From positions 55,944 to 119,943 of the forward strand of contig NZ_ADEV01000011.1 in assembly GCF_000263635.1 (NCBI RefSeq): a stretch of 64,000 bases of DNA, in the 5' to 3' direction. A model generated the notes under the pieces. It worked only from the letters and a program-made list of their open reading frames with translations, searched no databases and was not told the DNA's origin. The DNA comes from Gardnerella greenwoodii 00703Dmash (GTDB lineage Bacteria > Actinomycetota > Actinomycetes > Actinomycetales > Bifidobacteriaceae). Numbering within the stretch: the first letter of the stretch is position 1; every line of letters starts with the position of its first letter. A program made the position numbers and the translations under genes. Shown here piece by piece: positions 6,761-16,157 of this stretch.

Positions 6761-8386
6761 TTAATGCAAATGCCACGAAGATCCTTTAGCGCCGTCTTCA
6801 ATTACGATTCCGGCGTTATTCAGCGCATCTCTAATTGCGTCTGCTTTAGCAAAATCTTTTGCCTTTCTAGCATCTGCTCTAGCCTGAAGCTGCAAGGTGA
6901 TTAAAGCGTCCAAAGCCGCGCATTCCTTACTGCTTTCCCCGTTTGCTCCGGCTGCAGAAGATTTATTTGCGTTAGAAGTCCAAGGCTCTGCATAAGGATC
7001 CAATCCAAGCGTGTCTAGCATAGCGCGCACTTGCAAAACGGCTGTATATAGCAGTTTTTGCGTACCACTGTTTTGTGCTTGTGCGCAGTCGTCAAGAATT
7101 GCATTACCTTGACGAATTGCTGTAAAGATTGCTGCGTTTGCGCCAGAAACGTTAATATCGTCGTTCATTGCGCGCGTAAAATCTTCCGGAAGCAAGTCTG
7201 CGTCTACAGATTGCACTTCTTCTCGCGTCGGCGTATTTTCAAGCAATCTGCCTGCTCGCTCAAGGAAGTTTGTAATGCGATCGTAAGCAGCTTTTGCTTC
7301 CACCAAAGCTTGGTCAGACCATTCCAACATTGCGCGGTATTGCACTGCTCCAAGCGCGTAACGCACAACCCAAGCAGAATTATTCGCCAAAACAACCGGC
7401 ACGGAAAGCCCATTTCCCAAAGATTTAGACATTTTTTCACCCTTGGCTGTAACCCACGCGGAATGCATCCACACATTCGCGCTTTTCCAGCCTGCAGCAC
7501 GCGTTTGTGCCATCTCGTTTTCGTGATGTGGGAATCGCAAATCTAATCCGCCGCCGTGAATATCAAAATCGTCGCCAAGATAACGGTGGCTCATAGCCGA
7601 GCATTCAATATGCCAACCAGGTCGTCCTTCGCCAAAAGGCGTTTTCCAGCGCGCATCCGGCTGGTCGAAATCGCAAGGTGCTTTCCAAAGCGCAAAATCT
7701 CTAGGATCGTGCTTGTCAGGGGATGCGTCGGCAGGGTCAGTCGGATTGTAAATATCGTTTCCTGCTGAGTCAACACTTGGGCCTTTTTCGTCTGCAATTG
7801 CGGAAGCTTCGTCACCATCAATTTCATTACTATTTTGATTTTGGTGCGTAAGCTCGCCGTAATGCTCCCAGCTTGGCACGTCAAAATAGACGTTTCCAGT
7901 AGGATTTCCGGCGCTGTCTTTAATAACATATGCGTGACCGCGCTCAATTAAGCGCTCAATCAGCTCAACCATATCCGTAATATGGCCGGTAGCGCGCGGC
8001 TCAACCGTTGGCGGCAAAACTCCCAAAGTGTTGTAAGCTTCAGTAAATTCGCGCTCGTAAATATATGCGCGTTCCCACCAAGTTTGGCCTGCTTCGCTGG
8101 CTTTTTTCATGATTTTGTCGTCAATATCTGTGACGTTTCTAACGAACGTAACTTTGTATCCTAAGCGCAGCATCCATCTGCGTACTACGTCAAAAGCAAT
8201 TGCCGCGCGAATATGACCAATATGCGGCGAGCTTTGCACTGTAGCGCCGCAAACATACATGCCAACTTGCCCAGGTTTTGCAGGCTTAAACGCGCTTGTT
8301 TTGTGTGAAGCAGTGTTGTATAAGCGCAAGTTTTCCGCGGCTTTACTAAGTTTTGTTGTCTCTTCGTTCAAAGTCTTATTAAGCAT
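6761..8386 (-). CDS. cysS: Cysteinyl-tRNA synthetase
   Basis: CysRS charges tRNA-Cys. The 541-residue class I enzyme shows the HIGH-type motif PHIGHIRAAIAFDVV, the zinc-site Cys in YVCGATVQ and HIECSAMSHR, the KMSKS loop KGEKMSKSLGN and the C-terminal segment ARKAKDFAKADAIRDAL. A Ser/Asp-rich insert around residues 175-220 lengthens the catalytic domain. On the minus strand TATAAT (8394-8399) ends 7 bases before the ATG with no ribosome binding site, so the mRNA is probably leaderless. It lies upstream of ffh by 55 bases. Confidence 0.96.
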   Translation of the reverse strand: MLNKTLNEETTKLSKAAENLRLYNTASHKTSAFKPAKPGQVGMYVCGATVQSSPHIGHIRAAIAFDVVRRWMLRLGYKVTFVRNVTDIDDKIMKKASEAGQTWWERAYIYEREFTEAYNTLGVLPPTVEPRATGHITDMVELIERLIERGHAYVIKDSAGNPTGNVYFDVPSWEHYGELTHQNQNSNEIDGDEASAIADEKGPSVDSAGNDIYNPTDPADASPDKHDPRDFALWKAPCDFDQPDARWKTPFGEGRPGWHIECSAMSHRYLGDDFDIHGGGLDLRFPHHENEMAQTRAAGWKSANVWMHSAWVTAKGEKMSKSLGNGLSVPVVLANNSAWVVRYALGAVQYRAMLEWSDQALVEAKAAYDRITNFLERAGRLLENTPTREEVQSVDADLLPEDFTRAMNDDINVSGANAAIFTAIRQGNAILDDCAQAQNSGTQKLLYTAVLQVRAMLDTLGLDPYAEPWTSNANKSSAAGANGESSKECAALDALITLQLQARADARKAKDFAKADAIRDALNNAGIVIEDGAKGSSWHLH

Positions 8387-8393
8387 AATTGCT

Positions 8394-8399
8394 ATTATA
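8394..8399 (-). promoter_or_regulatory. -10 box of cysS, leaderless start
   Basis: A consensus TATAAT on the minus strand, seven bases before the cysS ATG at 8386. At this distance the transcript would begin on or within a base of the start codon. Confidence 0.55.
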
Positions 8400-8579
8400 A
8401 ATGCTTCTTTATACTCAGAGCGACTTTGAGAAGTTGCATTTCGTGCGTCGGCTCTTTAGTTAGCGATACAATTATTGCGATTTGGTTTTAGATTTAGCTT
8501 TAGTAATCCAATTAGATTCATATCTACTACTTATCTATTACCTAGCTGTTTTTATTTTGTTCGTTACGAAAGGAATATC

Positions 8580-9917
8580 ATGGCTGAGATTTCATCTGCT
8601 CTTATGACGGACATGTATGAATACACTATGCTTGACGCTGCTCTTAAGGACGGCACTGCAAATCGCAAGTGCGTTTTTGAAATTTTTACGCGCCACTTGC
8701 CTCAGGGTCGTCGCTACGGCGTTGTTGCCGGAACGGGTCGCATTTTGGAAGAGCTGCAAAAATTCCATCTTTCGGAAGATGATTTGCGTTTCTTAAGTGA
8801 TCGTAAAATTGTTAGCGCAGAAACTATTAAATGGCTGGAAAATTTCCGATTCCACGGTAAAATTTCCGGTTATCGCGAAGGGGAGATGTTCTTCCCTAAT
8901 TCGCCAATTTTGCAGGTAGAAGGCACTTTTGGTGAGTGCACTTTGCTTGAAACTGTGCTTCTTTCTGTGCTTAATTACGATTGCGCGGTTGCGTCTGCCG
9001 CAGCTCGTATGGTTTCTGCCTCCGCAGGTCGTCCTTGCATGGATATGGGCGGCCGTCGCACGAACGAATATTCTGCAGTTGCTGCATCTAGAGCCGCGGT
9101 TATTGGCGGTTTTAAGGGAACTGCAAACTTGTTGGCTGCAAAACTTTACGGATTGAAGGCAATTGGAACCGCAGCTCACTGCTTTACTCTTGTTCACGAC
9201 ACCGAGCGTGACGCTTTTACTTCTCAAATTGCCGCTCTTGGCAAGGGCACTACGCTTCTTGTTGACACATACAATATTGAGGAAGCTGTAAAGACAGCCG
9301 TGGAAGTTGCGGGCCCTGATCTTGGCGGAATTCGTATTGATTCTGGAGATTTGTGCGCTTTGGCTCGTCGCGTAAGAAATCAGCTCGACGAGTTGGGTGC
9401 TAAAAACACGAAGATTACAGTTACTAACGATTTGGACGAGTATGCTTTGGCTTCCTTGCAAACCGCTCCTGTGGATTCTTATGGAATTGGCACAATGCTT
9501 GTAACCGGCTCTGGCGCTCCTACTTGCGCAATGGTTTATAAGCTTACTGAGCGCGAGGGTGCAGATGGCGTTATGCAGCCTGTTGCTAAGAGGTCTAAGA
9601 ATAAGGCGACTGTGCCTGGGCGAAAGTTGGCGTATCGTTCATACGATTACAGCAGTGATTCTTGCGGTGTGGCAGATTGCGAACGCGTGATTTCCGGTTC
9701 GGAAGTTGCGCTCGCTCAATTTAAGCCTGAAGATTCGTGGGAGAATCTGCTGGTTGATTACATGGTTGACGGTGAAGCTGACGAACAATTTATGGGTCAT
9801 GATGCGATTATGCGCGCTCAAGATTATTGCGCTTCTGCTTTGAGACGATTGCCGTTGGCTGCGCAAAGTTTGATGCGTGGAGACCCTGCAATCCCAACTG
9901 AAGTACGCGTTTTATAA
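8580..9917 (+). CDS. pncB: Nicotinate phosphoribosyltransferase
   Basis: The enzyme joins nicotinate to PRPP in the NAD salvage (Preiss-Handler) pathway. The 445-residue protein starts MAEISSALMTDMYEYTMLDA; other family features are GRRTNEYSAVAASRAAVIGGF, GTAAHCFTLVHDTE and GGIRIDSGDL, the PRPP-binding region. The ATG at 8580 is chosen because GAAAGGAATATC gives a ribosome binding site and the family N-terminus begins here; the frame is open upstream to 8475. A TACAAT box at 8467-8472 could be the promoter. It is divergent from cysS. Confidence 0.94.
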   Translation: MAEISSALMTDMYEYTMLDAALKDGTANRKCVFEIFTRHLPQGRRYGVVAGTGRILEELQKFHLSEDDLRFLSDRKIVSAETIKWLENFRFHGKISGYREGEMFFPNSPILQVEGTFGECTLLETVLLSVLNYDCAVASAAARMVSASAGRPCMDMGGRRTNEYSAVAASRAAVIGGFKGTANLLAAKLYGLKAIGTAAHCFTLVHDTERDAFTSQIAALGKGTTLLVDTYNIEEAVKTAVEVAGPDLGGIRIDSGDLCALARRVRNQLDELGAKNTKITVTNDLDEYALASLQTAPVDSYGIGTMLVTGSGAPTCAMVYKLTEREGADGVMQPVAKRSKNKATVPGRKLAYRSYDYSSDSCGVADCERVISGSEVALAQFKPEDSWENLLVDYMVDGEADEQFMGHDAIMRAQDYCASALRRLPLAAQSLMRGDPAIPTEVRVL

Positions 9918-9942
9918 ATTGCGCATTGGCAAAAAGCAGCTT

Positions 9943-10009
9943 AGTTGCAGCGTTTACTAGTAGCGCTTACTAGAAACTTAGTAGCGTTTACTAGTAGCGC
10001 TGCTTATTA
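9943..10009. terminator. Imperfect palindrome between convergent pncB and DUF3039 genes
   Basis: The word (T)AGTAGCG(T/C)TTACTAGTAGCGC recurs and is almost its own reverse complement: CAGCGTTTACTAGTAGCG near 9943 can pair with CGTTTACTAGTAGCGCTG near 9985. A long imperfect hairpin would form in either direction, so it may stop transcription of both genes. There is no strong T-run. Confidence 0.4.
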
Positions 10010-10336
10010 GAAGTTGAGCTTGCCCATTTCGTCATAAATGCGCTTGCACTCAGGGCATACCGGATAGTCGTTTGCTTCGTGGCGAGGAATCCACACTTTT
10101 CCGCATAACGCGACTACCGGTCGCCCTGTTAAGCGCGACTCTTCAACGCGATCTTTAGAAACGTAGTGTGCAAATCGGTCTGCATTTCCACCGTCGTCTA
10201 AACGAGCATCTTCATCTACTTCCGGACGCTCAAGTACGGAAGTAGATGTACCTGAACCGGAATCTGGATTAGAGGATTGCGAATCGGCTTCCATAATTGC
10301 ATTAAGTGTGCTATCTGCTAATAACGTTGAAAGCAT
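10007..10336 (-). CDS. DUF3039 family protein
   Basis: A 109-residue actinobacterial protein of unknown function. The conserved block is RFAHYVSKDRVEESRLTG, then PVVALCGKVWIPRH and YPVCPECKRIYDEM (residues ~57-105). The three Cys residues in ALCGK and CPEC and the neighbouring His could bind zinc. The N-terminal half is Ser/Asp-rich and likely disordered. The start at 10336 has AAAGGG seven bases upstream. It is convergent with pncB and divergent from coaD. Function cannot be inferred. Confidence 0.88.
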   Translation of the reverse strand: MLSTLLADSTLNAIMEADSQSSNPDSGSGTSTSVLERPEVDEDARLDDGGNADRFAHYVSKDRVEESRLTGRPVVALCGKVWIPRHEANDYPVCPECKRIYDEMGKLNF

Positions 10337-10485
10337 TGCGCATCCCTTTCTATAATCATGCCTGACTAAATCTAATCTAATTTAATCAAGCGTCAGTATT
10401 AACTAGCATAAAGCATTATTGCAACAAACGCACGAAAACTTTCGCACTCTATTGTGTTATGCGTTTCACTATGAGCTATGTGGGT

Positions 10486-10491
10486 GATAAT
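10486..10491 (+). promoter_or_regulatory. Extended -10 box of coaD, leaderless start
   Basis: GATAAT with TG three bases upstream (TGGGTGATAAT) ends 8 bases before the coaD ATG, and no Shine-Dalgarno sequence is present. Confidence 0.45.
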
Positions 10492-10499
10492 CTAAAAGC

Positions 10500-11066
10500 A
10501 TGACTATAGCTGTGTGCCCCGGCTCGTATGATCCAGTCACTGCCGGCCATTTAGACGTAATACAACGCTGTACGCATCTATTTGATGAAGTACACGTGCT
10601 TGTTGCGGTGAACGCTGCAAAAACGCCGTTGTTTTCAGAGTCTGAGCGTGTGCAGATTATTCGCGAAGCTGTGAAAAATTTGCGTAATGCGCATAGTAAT
10701 TGCGCTGATACGTGCTCCTGCAATAACGCAGGGAAAATAGTTGTTTCCTCAACAACAGGCTTAATTACCGACTATTGCAAAAAAGTAGGCGCAACGGCAA
10801 TCGTCAAAGGCTTGCGTCAAAACGGCGACTATGAAGCCGAACTTGGAATGGCTTTAGTAAATCGCAAATTAGCTGGAATTGAAACGCTTTTCTTGCCGGC
10901 AGATCCAATACTTGAACATGTTTCAAGCTCCGTAGTTAAAGACGTTGCGCGTCACGGAGGAAATGTTACTGGCATGGTTCCAGATAACGTAATACCCTTA
11001 TTACAAAAGCTTTTTGCTGAACAAGCTTCAGATCAAAGCAATAATTCAGTTACGCTGAACAATTGA
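10500..11066 (+). CDS. coaD: Phosphopantetheine adenylyltransferase
   Basis: CoaD transfers AMP from ATP to 4'-phosphopantetheine in coenzyme A synthesis. The 188-residue protein shows [18 protein letters not shown] with the nucleotidyltransferase TxGH motif, [16 protein letters not shown] and the C-terminal SSSVVKDVA. It is about 25 residues longer than usual because of a Cys/Asn-rich insert (residues ~62-80, [16 protein letters not shown]). The ATG is fixed by [13 protein letters not shown] -10 box 8 bases upstream indicates leaderless transcription. It leads a run of same-strand genes through rpmF. Confidence 0.95.
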   Translation: MTIAVCPGSYDPVTAGHLDVIQRCTHLFDEVHVLVAVNAAKTPLFSESERVQIIREAVKNLRNAHSNCADTCSCNNAGKIVVSSTTGLITDYCKKVGATAIVKGLRQNGDYEAELGMALVNRKLAGIETLFLPADPILEHVSSSVVKDVARHGGNVTGMVPDNVIPLLQKLFAEQASDQSNNSVTLNN

Positions 11067-11081
11067 GACAGGAGAGTAGAA

Positions 11082-12119
11082 ATGACAAATAAAGATGAAC
11101 TTAACAGTGAAACCTCTGGATTAGCAAGCATCGCAAGCGAGCAAGCAGAGGAAAATCGCGCTGAAAATAACGCAAAACTTCCGCTTCATCCTATTCTTGC
11201 CGACGAAGAAGATGCACAAGATGAGGTTATAAATACAACAGCATCTGAAGAGCAGAATCTTCCTAAAGGTGATTTATTAGTTGATTTAGATGCAGACAAC
11301 ACAGAAACTTCATCTGTTGCAGCAGTTGGAAATGTTTCTGATGCGAATGAAGTTCGTGACATTACAGCAGATAAAGCAAGTCAAAAAGACAAAAGTAGCA
11401 AAAAAGCTTCTGCAGCATCTGCATTTTCTGCTTTCCCTCTACCGGATTTGCGAGAGCGCGAAGACGGCGGTGCAATAGATTTTGAAGAAGATGAAGCTCC
11501 TTTAGCTGCGCAAACAACTAAAGTAAGTGACGAAGTGCGTTCAAAGAGTCGTGCAGAATTTACTACTGTTTACGACATTATTGACGCCATGGAAACAACG
11601 CTTTCGGAAGCAAAAAACGTGCTATTTGCTGCTGGAATGGTAAAAATTGATCGCGACGAATTTGTTGATCAGTTAGCTCGTTTGAAAGATATGCTTCCAG
11701 TTCAGTTGGAACGCGCCTCTGCATTAATGCGTGAAGCGGAACGACGCTTACGCACGGCGCAGGCTCAAGCAAATTCCATTGTTTCTTCTGCTCAGTCTCA
11801 GTCTGCAGAAATTATTGAAGAAGCTCAGGAGCGTGCGCAATTCTTGGCAGGTCAAGAAAACGTTACAGCTTTGGCAAAGCAGAAAGCTCGCGATATTCTC
11901 GATACTGCTCAAGCTAAGTCAGACAAGCTCACTCAGGGTGCAGATCAGTATTGCGCGAATGTTATGGAAGGCTTAAAGACTCAGCTCGATAAGTTGGAAC
12001 AAGACGTGCAAGCCGGTCGCAGAGTGTTAGAAGAGCGACGTAGGGCTGCAAAGCGAGCACAAGACGAGATTAAAGAATCTTTATACGATAATAACGACGA
12101 AGAAGAAAGGAATGATTAA
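11082..12119 (+). CDS. Coiled-coil protein, DivIVA-like / cell-division associated
   Basis: A 345-residue cytoplasmic protein. Residues 1-150 are acidic and low in complexity. From TTVYDIIDAMETTLSEAKN (~165) onward it is predicted helical coiled coil, rich in Ala, Gln, Glu and Arg, with RASALMREAERRLRTAQAQA and a basic end KRAQDEIKESL. Genes here in other actinobacteria, between coaD and DUF177, are annotated as DivIVA-like or hypothetical coiled-coil proteins; the polar or septal role is inference. GGAGAG precedes the ATG, 15 bases after coaD; the next gene starts immediately after its stop codon. Confidence 0.7.
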   Translation: MTNKDELNSETSGLASIASEQAEENRAENNAKLPLHPILADEEDAQDEVINTTASEEQNLPKGDLLVDLDADNTETSSVAAVGNVSDANEVRDITADKASQKDKSSKKASAASAFSAFPLPDLREREDGGAIDFEEDEAPLAAQTTKVSDEVRSKSRAEFTTVYDIIDAMETTLSEAKNVLFAAGMVKIDRDEFVDQLARLKDMLPVQLERASALMREAERRLRTAQAQANSIVSSAQSQSAEIIEEAQERAQFLAGQENVTALAKQKARDILDTAQAKSDKLTQGADQYCANVMEGLKTQLDKLEQDVQAGRRVLEERRRAAKRAQDEIKESLYDNNDEEERND

Positions 12120-12749
12120 ATGACTTCGCATCCTTCCCAATCACCATGGGCGATTCCAGTAGCGCAAATGGCTGCGCGCGCTGGTAGCAGCATGGCTGTG
12201 CACCGCGTATTTCCAGCTCCGGAAGGTATTGGAGATTACGTTATTGGTGTAAAGCCAGGCAGTGACGTGCATGTTGATGGTGACTTTGATGCTGTTGTTG
12301 ACGGCCTAATGTTCCAGGGAAGTATTACAGCTCCAGTGCACGCCGAGTGCACGCGCTGCTTGATGCCGCTTCGTCGTGATTGGAAAGTAGATGTGTGCGT
12401 TTTCTTCCCTTATGTAGATGAGCGCTCGCAACATGCGGATAATCGCAAGAACCGCAAAGATGTTGACGAAGACGAATCTCAAATTTGGGAAGATAATGAC
12501 GAGTCAGGAAACGTGTATCCGTTAGTTGGCGGCGGCGATTTTGCTGATATTGAGGCACTTATTCGCGACACGATGGTAAGCGAGCTTCCTTTGCAGCCGT
12601 TGTGCGAGCCAGATTGCCGCGGACTTTGCCCGCAGTGTGGCGAAAATCTTAACGAGCATCCGGAGCATCACCACGATGTTACGGATATTAGATTCGCAGC
12701 TTTGGAAGGATTAAAAGCGCAGCTTGAGGAGGCTGAAAAACGGCATTAA
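12120..12749 (+). CDS. DUF177 (YceD) family protein
   Basis: A 209-residue protein of the family that precedes rpmF in most bacteria and is implicated in 23S rRNA/ribosome biogenesis. It shows VHAECTRCLMPLRRDW and the C-terminal cysteine block CEPDCRGLCPQCGENLNE, whose four Cys may bind metal. An acidic insert (residues ~100-135) separates the two. The ATG follows the previous stop with no gap, and AAAGGAATGATT in the end of the upstream gene serves as its ribosome binding site. Confidence 0.9.
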   Translation: MTSHPSQSPWAIPVAQMAARAGSSMAVHRVFPAPEGIGDYVIGVKPGSDVHVDGDFDAVVDGLMFQGSITAPVHAECTRCLMPLRRDWKVDVCVFFPYVDERSQHADNRKNRKDVDEDESQIWEDNDESGNVYPLVGGGDFADIEALIRDTMVSELPLQPLCEPDCRGLCPQCGENLNEHPEHHHDVTDIRFAALEGLKAQLEEAEKRH

Positions 12750-12871
12750 TTTTACGCGCGTGAGTAGTTTATGTCGCGCTAGATTGCGAGCAAATTACGC
12801 AATTGTACGGTGCGTGCTGTAATATACAGAACGCTTAAGCTCAATCGTTTGAACGAAATAGAGGAAAAACT

Positions 12872-13066
12872 ATGGCACTGCCTAAATACAAGACCTCGCG
12901 TGCTAATACGCATTCGCGTCGCGCTAATTGGAAGGCGTCTGCCGTGCAGACTGTGACTTGCCCGAACTGCGGTTCTGAGGCATTCCCACACATGGCTTGC
13001 CCATCCTGCGGAACCTTCCGCGGTCGTGTGTACCGCGAAGCTATTCGCTCGGCGCACAACAACTAG
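12872..13066 (+). CDS. rpmF: 50S ribosomal protein L32
   Basis: L32 in its zinc-binding form: 64 residues starting [20 protein letters not shown], with the cysteine pairs CPNC and CPSC (about residues 31-34 and 44-47). AGAGGA precedes the ATG. It follows the DUF177 gene by 122 bases, room for its own promoter (TAATAT near 12821), and ends in a strong terminator. Confidence 0.97.
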   Translation: MALPKYKTSRANTHSRRANWKASAVQTVTCPNCGSEAFPHMACPSCGTFRGRVYREAIRSAHNN

Positions 13067-13075
13067 GTTGTACTG

Positions 13076-13112
13076 AAAAACCCTGCCATCGACGGGTGGC
13101 AGGGTTTTCTTT
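13076..13112 (+). terminator. Rho-independent terminator of rpmF
   Basis: AAAACCCTGCCA pairs with TGGCAGGGTTTT around TCGACGGG, followed by CTTTTTAT. The stem is strong and symmetric, so it may also serve the convergent rnc. Confidence 0.9.
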
Positions 13113-13145
13113 TTATTTGCGTATTGTGGCTGTGAGGGGTGGGTG

Positions 13146-13940
13146 TTACTTACGCGCGTCGAGCGCGTGCCAAGCGACTTCAGCAGCAGCAAGTTGCGCT
13201 TTACGTTTGCTAGATCCGCTTCCAACTCCCAACACTTCGTCGCCGTCCTTGTGTGCAAGAACTGCCCGCGCCTCAAAAACTGGAGCATATTCAGGCCCAG
13301 AAACAGCCATACGATACTCAGGATCTTCTAAGCCCATATCGTGCGCCTTAACCGTAAGCGAAGTCTTCCAATCAAGCGCTGGGCCTTCTGTTAAAACTTC
13401 CGCCAAAGTGTCATCAATCAAACGATGCACCACAGCGCGTGCTTCATCAATACCGTGTTCAACAAAAGTTGCGCCAATAAGCGCCTCAACAATATCGCAA
13501 AGAATCGAATCCTTATTATTTCCGCCCTGCTCCATTTCGCCGCGGCCGAGCAAAATATACGGCCCAACATGCAGCTTTTCGCGCGCAACAGCAGAAAGCG
13601 CCCATTCAGACACAGCTTTCGCTCGCATCTTCGCAAGTTGACCTTCAGTCATATCTGGATGCGCAGAAAATAGCGTTTCTGTAGACACGAGTTCTAAAAC
13701 AGCATCTCCCAAAAACTCAAGTCGCTCATAATTTCTAGTACCTGGATGCTCGTGCGAAAACGAGCGATGCGTAAGCGCTTCTACCAAAAGATCCGGAGAA
13801 ATAGTTGTGCCTAAAGCGTCTAAAAGCTCCTGAGTTGGGTCCCCAGCGCGAGCCTCGCCGTCGTCTAATCTTAAAACTCCACTTGCTTTATGCGCACTCT
13901 TCGTATTGTGCTGATTTTCTTGATTATTTTGAGTCTTCAT
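13146..13940 (-). CDS. rnc: Ribonuclease III
   Basis: RNase III cuts double-stranded RNA in rRNA processing and decay. The protein has the catalytic motif NYERLEFLGDAVLELV, the second acidic site in KDSILCDIVEALIGA and a C-terminal double-strand RNA-binding domain (DWKTSLTVKAH to KRKAQLAAAEVAWHAL). The frame is open to 13976, but TATAAT (13950-13955, minus strand) lies between that ATG and the next, MKTQNNQ, at 13940. Transcription would start about 3 bases before it, so 13940 is preferred, giving 264 residues. The start of the protein is Asn/Gln-rich. Confidence 0.93.
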   Translation of the reverse strand: MKTQNNQENQHNTKSAHKASGVLRLDDGEARAGDPTQELLDALGTTISPDLLVEALTHRSFSHEHPGTRNYERLEFLGDAVLELVSTETLFSAHPDMTEGQLAKMRAKAVSEWALSAVAREKLHVGPYILLGRGEMEQGGNNKDSILCDIVEALIGATFVEHGIDEARAVVHRLIDDTLAEVLTEGPALDWKTSLTVKAHDMGLEDPEYRMAVSGPEYAPVFEARAVLAHKDGDEVLGVGSGSSKRKAQLAAAEVAWHALDARK

Positions 13941-13949
13941 AACAGCACT

Positions 13950-13955
13950 ATTATA
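13950..13955 (-). promoter_or_regulatory. -10 box of rnc, near-leaderless start
   Basis: TATAAT on the minus strand nine bases before the ATG at 13940; the predicted leader is 2-3 bases. It decides the start codon of rnc. Confidence 0.5.
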
Positions 13956-14036
13956 GTCCACATTGCCAACACGCACGCTTTTAGATCAAGTTAGATTAAA
14001 TCTGTTCGTAGAAGTCTGCAGCTATATTTATGCATT

Positions 14037-16121
14037 ATGCCTACGTATGATTTGGGATTAGAACGAGTTTCGCTAGAGTTTGCTACAAAAACGATTTTTA
14101 CAGACGTAACTCAAGGCGTTTTTGAAGGCGACAGAATCGGTATTGTTGGTAAAAATGGTGACGGAAAGTCAACGCTACTTCGCATGCTTGCCGGCAAAAT
14201 GCAGCCTGATTCCGGGCGCGTAACTAAGCGCGGAGGGCTTACTTTTGGCATGCTCGACCAGCGTGATCCTTTAGATGACAACGCAACTGTGCGTAAGGCT
14301 GCTTTGGAAAATCGCGAGGATTACGAGTGGGCTGCAGACCCGCGCTCGCGCGAAATCGTAGAAGCTCTTCTTGGCGGAATCAATTTGGAAGCAAAAGTTG
14401 GTACGCTTTCCGGCGGCCAGCGTAGGCGCGCGGATTTGGCAAGATTGCTTCTTCACGACTGGGATATTTTGGCTTTAGATGAGCCTACGAACCATTTGGA
14501 CGTTGTAACAATTCACTGGCTTGCAGAGCATCTTCTTCACCGCTGGCAGGACGGCCAGGGCGCGCTTTTGATTGTTACTCACGATCGCTGGTTTTTGGAT
14601 GAAGTTTGCACATCTATGTGGGAAGTTCACGACGGCGTAATAGATCCGTTTGAAGGCGGCTACAGTGCGTACATGCTTCAGCGAGTTGAGCGCGAGCGTC
14701 AGGCGGATGTGCGCGAGGAGCGTCGCAGAAATTTGGCAAGAAAAGAGTTGGCGTGGCTTTCTAGGGGCGCTCGTGCGCGTTCAACTAAGCAGAAATTCCA
14801 TGTAAAGCAGGCTCGCGAGCTTATTGCAGACGTGCCTCCAATGCGCGATACTTTGGAATTGAAGAAAATGGCAACTTCTCGTCTTGGCAAGCAAGTTGTT
14901 GATTTGATTGATGTTACGCAAATTTTTGACGATGCTAATCAGCTAAAAAATATTGATCCGGATATTGCAGAAAGCGCTGCTAGTGCAGAAAAATCAAATA
15001 AAGTAGACATTGTAGAATCTGCTTTTGCGCAACCAACTCACGTAGGAAGCGTTACGATTGCAGTCGACGAAAATCAAGAAAATCTTTCTGAAGAAAATCC
15101 GGAAACTGCTGCAGCAGAACGAAAAACTATTACCGGCCGCATGATTCTCGACGATGCAACATGGCTAATCGGCCCTGGAGATCGTTTCGGAATTGTTGGC
15201 GCAAACGGTGCTGGAAAATCAACGCTATTAAGCATTATTGACGGTTCGCTAAAACCTACGGTTGGCCGCGTGAACATTGGTAAAACCGTAAAATTTGCTG
15301 TGCTTTCGCAGCGCCTTGAAGAGCTTGAAAAGCTTGGAAAATATAAAGTTAAGGAAGTTTTAAGCAGGTACAAGCCAAGTTACATTATTGACGGCAAGGA
15401 AGTTACTCCCGGTCAGCTTATGGAGCGTCTTGGTTTTAAGCCGGAGCAGCTTATGACGCCGATTGCGGATCTTTCGGGCGGTCAAAAGCGACGCATGCAA
15501 CTGCTTTTGATTCTTCTAAACGAGCCAAATGTGCTGATTATGGACGAGCCTGGTAATGATTTAGATACCGACATGCTTGCTGTTATGGAAGATTTGCTTG
15601 ACACGTGGCCTGGCACGCTGATTGTGGTTTCGCACGATCGCTACTTGCTTGAGCGCGTAACCGATCAGCAGTTTGCGCTTATTGACGGCAAAATCCGTCA
15701 TCTTCCGGGTGGCGTAGATGAGTATTTGCAAATTGTAGAAAAATTGCAACGCGAGCACGAAAATAATATTAATTCTACAAAAGTGCAAAATGGTAACGGA
15801 AGTAGCGGAATAAATTCAGTAAGTGCGAAAAGTGCTGAAAGTGCTGCTAGTGCTGCAGAAAGTACAGTAAGTGCGTCTTCAGTAAGTGCGCCGAAACTTA
15901 CTGGTAAAGCCTACCATGATGCCACAAGACGCGTGGCAGCAATTGAGCGAAAACTTGCAAAACTTGAAGATCAAAAATCAAATATTGAGTCTCAAATGGC
16001 TTCTCACGATCCGAGTGACTTCGTAGGTCTTCAAGCTCTTAACGAAGAATTGCAGCAGAATGCGCAAGAAACTAGCGATCTTGAAGAAGAGTGGATGGAA
16101 CTTTCTGAGCAGCTGCAGTGA
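14037..16121 (+). CDS. ABC-F family ATP-binding protein
   Basis: ABC-F proteins bind the ribosome E site and modulate translation; some protect against antibiotics. This 694-residue protein has two ABC domains: Walker A GKNGDGKSTLL and GANGAGKSTLL, signatures LSGGQRRRADLARLLL and LSGGQKRRMQLLLILL, and Walker B ILALDEPTNHLD and VLIMDEPGNDLD. The linker between them (residues ~225-375) carries the positively charged helix RKELAWLSRGARARSTKQ of the P-site tRNA interaction motif, then an acidic loop. A coiled-coil C-terminus is present. No membrane segments. TATATT ends 8 bases before the ATG, so it is probably leaderless. The subfamily is not assigned. Confidence 0.9.
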   Translation: MPTYDLGLERVSLEFATKTIFTDVTQGVFEGDRIGIVGKNGDGKSTLLRMLAGKMQPDSGRVTKRGGLTFGMLDQRDPLDDNATVRKAALENREDYEWAADPRSREIVEALLGGINLEAKVGTLSGGQRRRADLARLLLHDWDILALDEPTNHLDVVTIHWLAEHLLHRWQDGQGALLIVTHDRWFLDEVCTSMWEVHDGVIDPFEGGYSAYMLQRVERERQADVREERRRNLARKELAWLSRGARARSTKQKFHVKQARELIADVPPMRDTLELKKMATSRLGKQVVDLIDVTQIFDDANQLKNIDPDIAESAASAEKSNKVDIVESAFAQPTHVGSVTIAVDENQENLSEENPETAAAERKTITGRMILDDATWLIGPGDRFGIVGANGAGKSTLLSIIDGSLKPTVGRVNIGKTVKFAVLSQRLEELEKLGKYKVKEVLSRYKPSYIIDGKEVTPGQLMERLGFKPEQLMTPIADLSGGQKRRMQLLLILLNEPNVLIMDEPGNDLDTDMLAVMEDLLDTWPGTLIVVSHDRYLLERVTDQQFALIDGKIRHLPGGVDEYLQIVEKLQREHENNINSTKVQNGNGSSGINSVSAKSAESAASAAESTVSASSVSAPKLTGKAYHDATRRVAAIERKLAKLEDQKSNIESQMASHDPSDFVGLQALNEELQQNAQETSDLEEEWMELSEQLQ

Positions 16122-16157
16122 TTAGAAGATAACAGCCACGTGCTAAATTTGTGAGTT

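Noticed and set aside
8793..9461. A 222-codon open frame antisense to pncB
   Set aside because: The plus-strand gene is clearly conserved; the antisense product has no recognisable domain and no start signals.
12997..13641. A 214-codon plus-strand frame running from rpmF across rnc
   Set aside because: It overlaps L32 out of frame and is antisense to the conserved RNase III gene.
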